41,622 nt of DNA from Promethearchaeota archaeon (GTDB lineage Archaea; Asgardarchaeota; Lokiarchaeia; Sigyniarchaeales; SOKP01). Below the pieces are notes generated by a model. It had not been told where the DNA came from. It did no database searches and saw nothing but the letters and a program-made list of their open reading frames with translations. Positions within the stretch are counted from its first letter, which is position 1, and each line of letters begins with the position of its first letter. The stretch is from assembly GCA_014730165.1 (NCBI GenBank), contig WJIS01000276.1, positions 1-41,622 of the forward strand, in the 5' to 3' direction. The position numbers and the translations under genes were made by a program. Shown here in pieces: positions 29,227-37,228 of this stretch.

Positions 29227-30006
29227 TTAATAGAATTTTGATTGATCAGAATCGAAGATACGCTGTAAGTATCCGAATAATAAATCCATAGAATGCTCTT
29301 CTTTGGTAGAACATGGTATTAATTCTGCTGTTGAGCCCATTTGAATAAATACATCTGATATTAGCATTGATAATTCTCTAATGAGTCCAGATTCTCTCTC
29401 ATTAGTTGAATCCTCAAGAGCCATAAAATCCTGGCTCCAATTTAAAATCATATCAATTTGATCCTCATCAATTAAATCTGTCTTGGTGAGGATATTAATT
29501 TGAGGGATATTCCTAAATCTAAATTGAACGGAAGCAGCAAGTAGTAATGTAGAGATAAAACCATTCGGTCGAAGCACGAAATTGGAATCAAAAAGAAATG
29601 ATACAGATTTTTGGATATTTCCAAATCCTAATGAACTTGCGATGAGAGGCCCGGTTTCACGGAAAGAAAAAAGTTCAAGCTGTCCCGCTGTGTCAACAAG
29701 AACCCAGTCAGGATTATACTGATCTATTTCATATCGTATTTCATCAATATAATTAACCATTAAATCAGATGATAAAATCATCGCACCGTTTGGACCTATC
29801 TCGTATTTTTGCATAACTTCTTCTAAAACGATAAAATCTCTAATATCAATATCGGGAACATAAGGCATATACTTGACCCCAGGATCAAGATTAATAGTAA
29901 TTACAGAAACTTCTGGATTACGATTTAAAATGTAATCTTTTAAACTTCCCGTAAGTGTTGATTTCCCACTTCCCGCTGTTCCAATAAAATAATTAATTTT
30001 TATCAT
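29227..30006 (-). CDS. GPN-loop GTPase (XAB1/Npa3-like)
   Basis: YFIGTAGSGKSTLTGSL (P-loop), GPNGAMILSSD (GPN loop), DWVLVDTAGQLELFSFRETGPLIA, INILTKTDLID (TKxD). Confidence 0.94.
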   Translation of the reverse strand: MIKINYFIGTAGSGKSTLTGSLKDYILNRNPEVSVITINLDPGVKYMPYVPDIDIRDFIVLEEVMQKYEIGPNGAMILSSDLMVNYIDEIRYEIDQYNPDWVLVDTAGQLELFSFRETGPLIASSLGFGNIQKSVSFLFDSNFVLRPNGFISTLLLAASVQFRFRNIPQINILTKTDLIDEDQIDMILNWSQDFMALEDSTNERESGLIRELSMLISDVFIQMGSTAELIPCSTKEEHSMDLLFGYLQRIFDSDQSKFY

Positions 30007-30067
30007 TTTTTTTTACCAACTAATTTACTTGAATTTTTCTCAAACTTTAAAATTTTAGTTCTAACTT

Positions 30068-30445
30068 TTAAAGATCGGAGAGAAAATACACTGGTTTTTT
30101 TAATTTATCTTTAAAAAGATTAATTTCTTCTCTACTTTGCACTCCAATATACCCATCAATATCCAAGACCAATATAGCATCTTGTTGTTTTAATTTTCTG
30201 AGAGCAATATTTTGTAATTTAACCCACTCATCCTCTGAAAACTTCATTTTATTAAGTAACCCATCAACGGAACAAATACTAACCAATTTCTGGTGAATTA
30301 TTTGTAGAATAGATTCAATTTCATAAAATTCAACCTTTGCTTTTGTTATTGAACCCACCAGAAAGATTTTTTCTTCTTTAATTTTAGCAAAATCATAATT
30401 TGAATATTTCTCTAAAAACTGCTCATTTAATCTTTTATCAACCAT
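30068..30445 (-). CDS. Hypothetical protein, possible nucleoside 2-deoxyribosyltransferase-like fold
   Basis: KIFLVGSITKAKVEF near the N-terminus and QQDAILVLDIDGYIGVQSREEINLFKDKLKKPVYFLSD at the C-terminus resemble the NDT-like Rossmann pattern; weak call. Confidence 0.4.
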   Translation of the reverse strand: MVDKRLNEQFLEKYSNYDFAKIKEEKIFLVGSITKAKVEFYEIESILQIIHQKLVSICSVDGLLNKMKFSEDEWVKLQNIALRKLKQQDAILVLDIDGYIGVQSREEINLFKDKLKKPVYFLSDL

Positions 30446-30607
30446 AGTAATTAGAACATAGAATAATATTTATGATCTAATAAAATGATGTTTTATGAAA
30501 ATCTATTGTTAATTTATATTGCATTTTGTGAAATTATGCTTCATTTTAATATTAAAATAGAATTAGTTTAATGTCACGGATTACTAAGAAATAATTAGTG
30601 ATATAAA

Positions 30608-30958
30608 ATGACGAAAAAATTTGCGCTATTTGCGTTTAATGGAGAAGAATGTTGTTTCTTACATGTTATATTAAATGCCCTTGAAATGAATGAAAAAGGT
30701 TATGATGTTAAAGTAATAATTGAAGGGGAAGCGTGTAAATTAGCCGGTGAATTTGAAAATAAACAAAATCCAAAATATAGCTTATACAAAAAGCTTTGGG
30801 ATTCTGGATTAATAGATTGCTTTTGTAAAGCTTGTAGTAATATGATGGAAACATTGGATATCGTTGAGAAATTGGAATTTCCTACTTGCTCGGAGATGTC
30901 AGGACATCCGAGCATGTTAAAATATATTGAAAAGGGATATGAAATTATAACTTTTTGA
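30608..30958 (+). CDS. DsrE/F-like family protein
   Basis: FALFAFNGEECCFLHVILNALEMNEKGYDVKVIIEGEACKLAGEF..LIDCFCKACSNMM..GHPSMLKYIEKGYEIITF. Confidence 0.65.
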   Translation: MTKKFALFAFNGEECCFLHVILNALEMNEKGYDVKVIIEGEACKLAGEFENKQNPKYSLYKKLWDSGLIDCFCKACSNMMETLDIVEKLEFPTCSEMSGHPSMLKYIEKGYEIITF

Positions 30959-30979
30959 TTTCAAACTTAGATTAGTAGG

Positions 30980-31900
30980 ATGATTGAATACTTTATCGGC
31001 ATTCTAATGGGGGTAGCATGGGGAGCTACAAATAATATCGGAATGGTTTTGGAGAAATATGTTATTAATCAAATTCCTTTAGAGGAAAGAAGCAAAGCAT
31101 TTTTTAAAAATCTAATAAAAAACAAAATCTGGGTAATCGGTTTTATTTTTGATATAGGAGTATCATCGATTTTTTTTATTTTAGGACAATTATTAGTCGG
31201 TCCTACTCTATTACCGGGATTAGGAGCCTCGGGTTTAATAATAATGGCAATTGGATCTACTATAATCGTTAAAGAAAAAATAAAAGGAATGGAAATCATT
31301 GCAGTAATATCTCTTATTGTTGCTATCTTTTTATTAGGTTTTAGCGGATTGTTAATTGAGGTTACGAATTATGATTTCTCTGATGAATCTTTTTTAATTC
31401 GCTCAGCTGTTTTTTTAGGAATTATTTTCAGTTTAATTTTGATATTTGAGCTAACCCAGAAAAAATCACTTCAGTTCCGCGGTCTCTCATTAGCAATAAT
31501 CGCGGGTTTATGGGCTATGATTCAGAATTTTGTAATGGCATTTTTTACTGCAGCTATTTCAAAAGTAACAAGCGGAAGTATAGAATTAATCTGGATCTAT
31601 ATGATGATTATCGGAGGAGTGTTAGCGTTTTTGTCTTTAGCAATTAGTATTGCTAGAATGCAAGTAGGGTTTAGGTATACCGATGCTCATTTAGCCATTC
31701 CAGTAAGAGAAATTCCAACTCAAGTTGGTCCGGCATTTCTGTATGTCATTGTTTTTGCGCTAACCCCACCCACTCCTTATTCCATACCATTTCTATATAT
31801 TTCAATAGTTTTAATAATTATTAGCACATTCGTTTTAGGAAAACGGCAAGCTCAACTTGAAAAAATTGATCTCATTGAGGAAATTGATGAGTTAATCTGA
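30980..31900 (+). CDS. DMT-superfamily (EamA/NIPA-like) multi-pass transporter
   Basis: About 9-10 hydrophobic segments; LLVGPTLLPGLGASGLIIMAIGSTIIVKEKIKGMEIIAVISLIVAIFLLGFSG resembles the DMT repeat. Confidence 0.65.
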   Translation: MIEYFIGILMGVAWGATNNIGMVLEKYVINQIPLEERSKAFFKNLIKNKIWVIGFIFDIGVSSIFFILGQLLVGPTLLPGLGASGLIIMAIGSTIIVKEKIKGMEIIAVISLIVAIFLLGFSGLLIEVTNYDFSDESFLIRSAVFLGIIFSLILIFELTQKKSLQFRGLSLAIIAGLWAMIQNFVMAFFTAAISKVTSGSIELIWIYMMIIGGVLAFLSLAISIARMQVGFRYTDAHLAIPVREIPTQVGPAFLYVIVFALTPPTPYSIPFLYISIVLIIISTFVLGKRQAQLEKIDLIEEIDELI

Positions 31901-31979
31901 CAAAAGAGATTTTTAAATACAATTGAACTCAATACTAATAGAAAATCCTCAATCATATCTTTTAATTAGAGATATTTTT

Positions 31980-32408
31980 TCATAAAAAATTCTCACAAAA
32001 GGCTTTAACTGAATAAACTGGAATATAAATATTAGCTTTAGTGAAATGAGGATCGTTAGTTATCAAGCAATCACATTTTTCCATAACGAAGCTGGCAGTA
32101 ATGAGAGCATCTGGTAATCTTAAATGAGTTTCATTCTTAATTTCAGCCGATTTGTCAGCAATATATAAATCAATGTTTAATATTTTGTATTGCTGATTTG
32201 AATATAAACCATTAATAAATATATTTCTTTCTCGAGATTCATTGGCCTTATAAAAACCCACATATAATTCAGCGATGCTAATAATTGAAACTATTGCTTC
32301 GTGCTCATTGTTATCAACTGCATTTAAGATTTCATTTTAAAATTCATAGTAATCTTTTTCTTTATTTTTAACATTAAGAAATACATTTGTATCTAACCCT
32401 ACCTTCAT
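31980..32408 (-). pseudogene. PIN-domain toxin (VapC-like) interrupted by an in-frame TAA
   Basis: ATG at 32406-32408: MKVGLDTNVFLNVKNKEKDYYEF*NEILNAVDNNEHEAIVSIISIAELYVGFYKANESRE..HLRLPDALITASFVMEKCDCLITNDPHFTKANIYIPVYSVKAF. The stop is at 32337-32339 with the same frame on both sides. The tracked ORF 31980..32261 is the C-terminal fragment. Confidence 0.85.
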
Positions 32409-32638
32409 TCCCATTCCTCACGTAACTCTCTCTGAAAATCTAAACTATTTTCTTTCCACGGTTTTTGATTATTAAGAATAGTTGAGATTTGATTCGTCCC
32501 GGATTTTTTTATTATAATCTTATCTCCTTCTAAATCAAAGATAAGGCGATCTCCATGCATAATTCCCAATTTGTCTCTAATTTCCTTAGGGATAGTTACT
32601 TGACCCTTTTCACTAATTATTGATGTTCCAATTATCAT
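32405..32638 (-). CDS. AbrB/MazE (SpoVT)-type antitoxin (VapB-like)
   Basis: IISEKGQVTIPKEIRDKLGIMHGDRLIFDLEGDKIIIKK; stop codon overlaps the PIN-gene ATG (ATGA overlap at 32405-32408). Confidence 0.92.
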   Translation of the reverse strand: MIIGTSIISEKGQVTIPKEIRDKLGIMHGDRLIFDLEGDKIIIKKSGTNQISTILNNQKPWKENSLDFQRELREEWE

Positions 32639-32782
32639 ATCATTTCCTCTTTCATACTATATTGTAAAGAAATCTTTACTAGATATATTTACTCCTTATT
32701 AAAATATAAGAATAATTAAAATACGAGAAATTATCAAAAAGAACTTCTTTATCTAAAAATTTCCTTTTACTAAGTATTTTTA

Positions 32783-33295
32783 TTAATCGAATAGCTCTTT
32801 ACTTAATTTTAGTACTCGAGAATAGAATTCTATCAATTTTTCCACTTGGGAGATTAAATACTCCAAATGTTTAGAGATCTCTTCATGGTTATCTTGTTGA
32901 TTTTTTGGAATTTCATCTTGTATACTTATTAACTCATTTTTAAGCTCTTTACTTTCTTTTATTAGAAATTTGAATCTCCTAGAAGCAATTTGATTAATTG
33001 ACTTGGACATGTAATATTTTCTTTCTCTTCTATCATTTTCATTAATCTGTTCAATAAAGTTACAATATTGCATATCAACAAGCTTATTCAACAAGCGAGA
33101 AGCAGTACTCACCGATCTATCAATCATCCTTGCTATTTCTTGCTGGTCTAAGCCCTCTTCTGGTGTATTAGCTTTATAAGATAATATTGCAAATATTTGA
33201 CCAAGAGTATTAGTAAATCCTCTTTTTTTATAGAGCTTTCCAAATAATTGAATGTATTCCTTTTCAGGTTTATTAAAAAAATTAGTATTTGACAT
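32783..33295 (-). CDS. MarR-family transcriptional regulator
   Basis: QIFAILSYKANTPEEGLDQQEIARMIDRSVSTASRLLNKLVDMQYCNFIEQINENDRRERKYYMS, a winged HTH. Confidence 0.85.
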   Translation of the reverse strand: MSNTNFFNKPEKEYIQLFGKLYKKRGFTNTLGQIFAILSYKANTPEEGLDQQEIARMIDRSVSTASRLLNKLVDMQYCNFIEQINENDRRERKYYMSKSINQIASRRFKFLIKESKELKNELISIQDEIPKNQQDNHEEISKHLEYLISQVEKLIEFYSRVLKLSKELFD

Positions 33296-33337
33296 TGAAA
33301 TTCAGTTTGTTGTTCTGATAATTTCATAAATGAAAAA

Positions 33338-33373
33338 GTTTATATAAATGTAATGATTGCACAATTGTGCAAT
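33338..33373 (+). promoter_or_regulatory. TATA-like box plus perfect 18-bp palindromic operator (33356-33373)
   Basis: AGTTTATATAAATG at 33338-33351 (TATA-like); ATTGCACAATTGTGCAAT is a perfect palindrome, about 20 nt upstream of the ATG at 33394 and between divergent MarR and acyltransferase genes. Confidence 0.75.
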
Positions 33374-33393
33374 AGTCAAAAAGAGGTTATTAA

Positions 33394-34770
33394 ATGAATG
33401 AGAAAAGAAATGGAAATTTAGATGTGAGGAATTTCAATAGCTATGAACGAAATTTATCTGCTTTTGAACGAATGCATTTAAAGCAACCTAATGCAAATGT
33501 TGTCATGGTAGCTCAGATCAAGGGGATAATTCGAAAAGAAAAATTTCAGAGTACTATAAACGACTTGGTAATGAAACATCCATTAATTAAAGTAAAAGTA
33601 AGATTCGATGAGCAATGCAGGGCGAAATTCGTAGCATCAGGAGTAGAATCTCCATATATTGAAGAGTTTCCAAGAAAAGATGATAATCTCTGGAAAATTC
33701 AAGTCAAGAAGGAAATTAGCAAGAAATTTAATATACTAGATGGACCCTTAATACGATTCACATTACTTATCGGAAAAGATCTTACGGATCTAATAATCAC
33801 ATCGCACCATTCCATTTGCGATGGTTTATCAATTGTTTATTTAATTAGAGATATCTTAGAATTAGTAAGTGCCCCTCATGAATCTGTTAAAAATCGTTTA
33901 AATCCACCCGAATTAAATGAGGACTCAATTCCAATTTCTGTTTCAGGTGGAATTCTAAAGCGTTTTATGATGAACCTTATCAATAAGAAATGGGAAAAGG
34001 AAAAAAATCAGCTTAATAAGGTGGATTTTGATAAACTCCATGAGCAATTTTGGACTAATCATAACAATAATATTCATATGTTCAAGTTAGATTCAGAATC
34101 TTGCTCTAAGCTGATCTTTAAGTCACAAGAAAATCGTGTTTCTGTTTCGAGTGTTCTAATTACATTAATTCTGAAAGCTCATAGTTCTATGGGATTAGAA
34201 CTAAGAGGAAATCACGAGTCTATCGTTTCGGTTGATTTTAGAGATTATGTGAAACCTCCTGCAAAAGAATCATTCGGAAAGTATGCATCTGCGATACGTC
34301 CAGAATTAGAGTATGATAAATCACTTAGTTTTTGGAAAAATGCTAAAAAAATAAACGAAACTATTTACAATTCATTGGATTTAAAGAATATATTTCAATC
34401 TTTTCAATTGAATAATTTCAATCCGACTCTGATCGATGCCTTCTGGTACACTAAATTTGGTCAAATTTCCAGTAAATTCGTAGAAAAATTCTTAAAAAAA
34501 ATGCATTTGAATGAAATTTATCATAGCTTTATTTTAACTAATCTCGGAAAAATACAAATTAGAAAACATTATGGGAATTATACCTTAAATACTGTTCATG
34601 GACCGTATGTTTTCAGCGATACAATTGAGAAATATATTGGTGTAATAACTTTAGATGAGGAGATGTTCATTAGTATTAGTTATGGAGAGAATATCATCTC
34701 AACGTCGAAAATCATTGAATTAAAAAGGCATTTTCTTGAACATCTAAAGGAGATCCTGTACAGTGATTGA
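33394..34770 (+). CDS. Condensation-domain-like acyltransferase (CoA-dependent; PapA/alcohol acetyltransferase-like)
   Basis: LSAFERMHLKQPNANVVMVAQIKG..; catalytic motif TSHHSICDGLSIVYLIRDIL (HHxxxDG); FGKYASAIRPELEYD. Confidence 0.82.
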   Translation: MNEKRNGNLDVRNFNSYERNLSAFERMHLKQPNANVVMVAQIKGIIRKEKFQSTINDLVMKHPLIKVKVRFDEQCRAKFVASGVESPYIEEFPRKDDNLWKIQVKKEISKKFNILDGPLIRFTLLIGKDLTDLIITSHHSICDGLSIVYLIRDILELVSAPHESVKNRLNPPELNEDSIPISVSGGILKRFMMNLINKKWEKEKNQLNKVDFDKLHEQFWTNHNNNIHMFKLDSESCSKLIFKSQENRVSVSSVLITLILKAHSSMGLELRGNHESIVSVDFRDYVKPPAKESFGKYASAIRPELEYDKSLSFWKNAKKINETIYNSLDLKNIFQSFQLNNFNPTLIDAFWYTKFGQISSKFVEKFLKKMHLNEIYHSFILTNLGKIQIRKHYGNYTLNTVHGPYVFSDTIEKYIGVITLDEEMFISISYGENIISTSKIIELKRHFLEHLKEILYSD

Positions 34771-34906
34771 AGCCAAAGTGGAGATTTATACTTTAGAGTT
34801 CTCATTAGTATAATTCAACTTGGTAGAAGTTGTATAAGATCGGTTAGTATTAAAAAGAAAAATTGGTTTTATCAGAAAGAAATAAAAAAGAGATGAGATA
34901 TGAAAA

Positions 34907-35227
34907 ATGGATCTAAAAGAAAAAATATTAGAAAAATCAAAATTAAATGATTCTGAATTGGAGGAATTCTATAGAAGGAGTGAGAAGATTCAAGGTCATT
35001 CTCTTGCCTTTCGGACCATGATGAACTCAACCAGGAGGGAACTATTAGAATTTATTGGAGAGGAGATAAAAACTAATAAGGAAATTTATGAAAATTTTGA
35101 CATGGATGAAACGCAAATCAAATATCATCTCTCAATGCTAGAACAAGCATTATATATCATTGAAACTCCTATAGGTTGGAAAGCGACTCCAAGTGGGATT
35201 GGGTTCATTTTGAATACAAAATTATGA
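34907..35227 (+). CDS. Winged-helix (ArsR-like) small DNA-binding protein
   Basis: STRRELLEFIGEEIKTNKEIYENFDMDETQIKYHLSMLEQALYIIETPIGWKATPSG fits an ArsR-like HTH. Confidence 0.65.
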   Translation: MDLKEKILEKSKLNDSELEEFYRRSEKIQGHSLAFRTMMNSTRRELLEFIGEEIKTNKEIYENFDMDETQIKYHLSMLEQALYIIETPIGWKATPSGIGFILNTKL

Positions 35228-35251
35228 TTATCACGAGGTAGATAAAATTAA

Positions 35252-36997
35252 ATGTCAATTTTGGAGAAAAATGGAGGAGATCTTCTCATTGAAAGTCTGT
35301 ATGCCCTAAATATCGATCTAAAATACATATTTGGAATAACGGGTTCTGAAATACTTAGAATCTATGATGCTTTGTATCGAAATGGAAAAGACTTTGGAAT
35401 ACGATCAATCATGGTTCGACATGAACAAGGAGGTGGACATGCTGCGGATAGCTTTGCTCGAGTATCTGGTGGTTTAGGGGTATGTTTGGGTACCGTTGGA
35501 CCAGGTGTTACTCATATGGTTCCTGCAGTAGCAACAGCTTATGCAGATTCTATCCCTTTGCTTGTGCTAGGTGCTCAAGTTGGAAAAATGTTTGATGGGA
35601 TGGGGATGATCCAATCTTCTATTGATCAGATAGCTTTAATGAAGCCTATTACAAAAATGCAACTTTCAGTAGAATATCCGGAAGAGATTCCAAAAGTTGT
35701 AAAAAAAGCTGCTGAAACAGCTCTGGAGGGAAGGAAAGGGCCTGTGTTCATAGAATTTAGAGAGACTGCTTTGGTCAGAACGATTAAACAAAAAGATTTT
35801 TCCTTTCCTAATAATATAAAAATTGAACTCGATAAATATCGTATCAAAGGTAATAAAGAAGATATCAAAGCTGCCATCAATCTATTGAAATCGTCCCAGA
35901 AACCCATGATAATTGCGGGGGGAGGTGCAACGGCTTCCAAAGCTTCTGAACAAATACAAATCCTTTCGGAAAGTTATAAGATTCCCGTAGCTACGACAAT
36001 AAATGGAATTGGATTAATGTCAAGAAAAAATACAACATTTTTAGGATCCTATCTTACTGCAAGCCCGTATCGTAAAGCTATTGCTGAAGCGGACCTGGTA
36101 TTATCTATCGGTTGTAAATGGGATTATACAGTATTTTATGGGTGTGCTCCTTTATGGAATCAAAAGCAAAACATAATTCAAGTGGATATTGATCCTAAAG
36201 AAATTGGAAAAAATCGTAATGTCCAAGTTGGCATTTTAGGGGACTGCAAGACCGTACTTGGTCAACTAATCTCGAGTATGAATAAGGAAATATTTCCATC
36301 TCACATTGTACGGTGGCATGAATGGAATAATTATCTTCAGAACTACCATGGAGTTGATAAAAAAGCTATTAATGAAATCTTAAACTCAAAAGAGGATTTA
36401 ATGAAACCCCAAGAACTCGTCTTAAGAGTTTATGATTTTTTTCCGGAAAATACTATTTATACTATTGATGGAGGAGATATCATGGTTTATAGTCTAACTT
36501 ACGCAAATTATAGAAATCGTACCCCTCGCAGCATTATATTCCCTACTGCAATGGGACATTTGGGTGTCGGTATTCCCTATGCTATTGGAGCAAGATTGGC
36601 AAAACCGAATAATCCAGTAGTTTGTATTACAGGAGATGGAAGCACGCTATTTAATATTCAAGAACTAGAGACAGCGGTTAGGCTTGAATTACCAATAATC
36701 TGCGTTATAAGCAATAATAATTGTTGGGGAATGATTAAGGGGAACCAAAAGCAATTTTTAGAGAAGAGATATATTGATGTTGATTTACCACCAACCAATT
36801 ATGCTAAAATAGCAGAGAGTTTCGGATGTTATACAGAAAATGTTAATAATAGACAGGAATTACTACAAGCACTTGAAAATTCATTCCAAAGTTCAATTCC
36901 TTCAGTGATTGATGTAAAGACTGCTTTTGAACCTTCGCCTACGATCGCCATGATTAATATGTTCAAGAAAAGTAGAGGTCTTTATGGTTCAATCTAA
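35252..36997 (+). CDS. Thiamine diphosphate-dependent enzyme, acetolactate synthase large subunit-like
   Basis: VRHEQGGGHAADSFARVSGGLGVCLGTVGPGVTHM (catalytic Glu region), ITGDGSTLFNIQELETAVRLELPIICVISNNNCWGM (ThDP/Mg motif GDGS..NN). Confidence 0.92.
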   Translation: MSILEKNGGDLLIESLYALNIDLKYIFGITGSEILRIYDALYRNGKDFGIRSIMVRHEQGGGHAADSFARVSGGLGVCLGTVGPGVTHMVPAVATAYADSIPLLVLGAQVGKMFDGMGMIQSSIDQIALMKPITKMQLSVEYPEEIPKVVKKAAETALEGRKGPVFIEFRETALVRTIKQKDFSFPNNIKIELDKYRIKGNKEDIKAAINLLKSSQKPMIIAGGGATASKASEQIQILSESYKIPVATTINGIGLMSRKNTTFLGSYLTASPYRKAIAEADLVLSIGCKWDYTVFYGCAPLWNQKQNIIQVDIDPKEIGKNRNVQVGILGDCKTVLGQLISSMNKEIFPSHIVRWHEWNNYLQNYHGVDKKAINEILNSKEDLMKPQELVLRVYDFFPENTIYTIDGGDIMVYSLTYANYRNRTPRSIIFPTAMGHLGVGIPYAIGARLAKPNNPVVCITGDGSTLFNIQELETAVRLELPIICVISNNNCWGMIKGNQKQFLEKRYIDVDLPPTNYAKIAESFGCYTENVNNRQELLQALENSFQSSIPSVIDVKTAFEPSPTIAMINMFKKSRGLYGSI

Positions 36998-37228
36998 TTT
37001 ATTATATTTCTAATTCTGAGATTAAGTGATGGCATTAGCAGTATTTTAAATTTCTAATTTTTTTTATATTTAAAAGCTAGATTAACAATCACCCAAGATA
37101 AATTAAGCTAGACTAATTCATATTCTATCTTATTCCGAAAGGAATCTTCTCGACAAGTATGATTAGGAGAAATTTAATAAATTTGTAAAGTTGGAATTAA
37201 TATCAATAAAAAATTGGAAATGGGAGTA

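Noticed and set aside
30541-30560. AT-only palindrome TTTTAATATTAAAA
   Set aside because: Pure A/T palindromes of this length are expected by chance in such AT-rich intergenic DNA.
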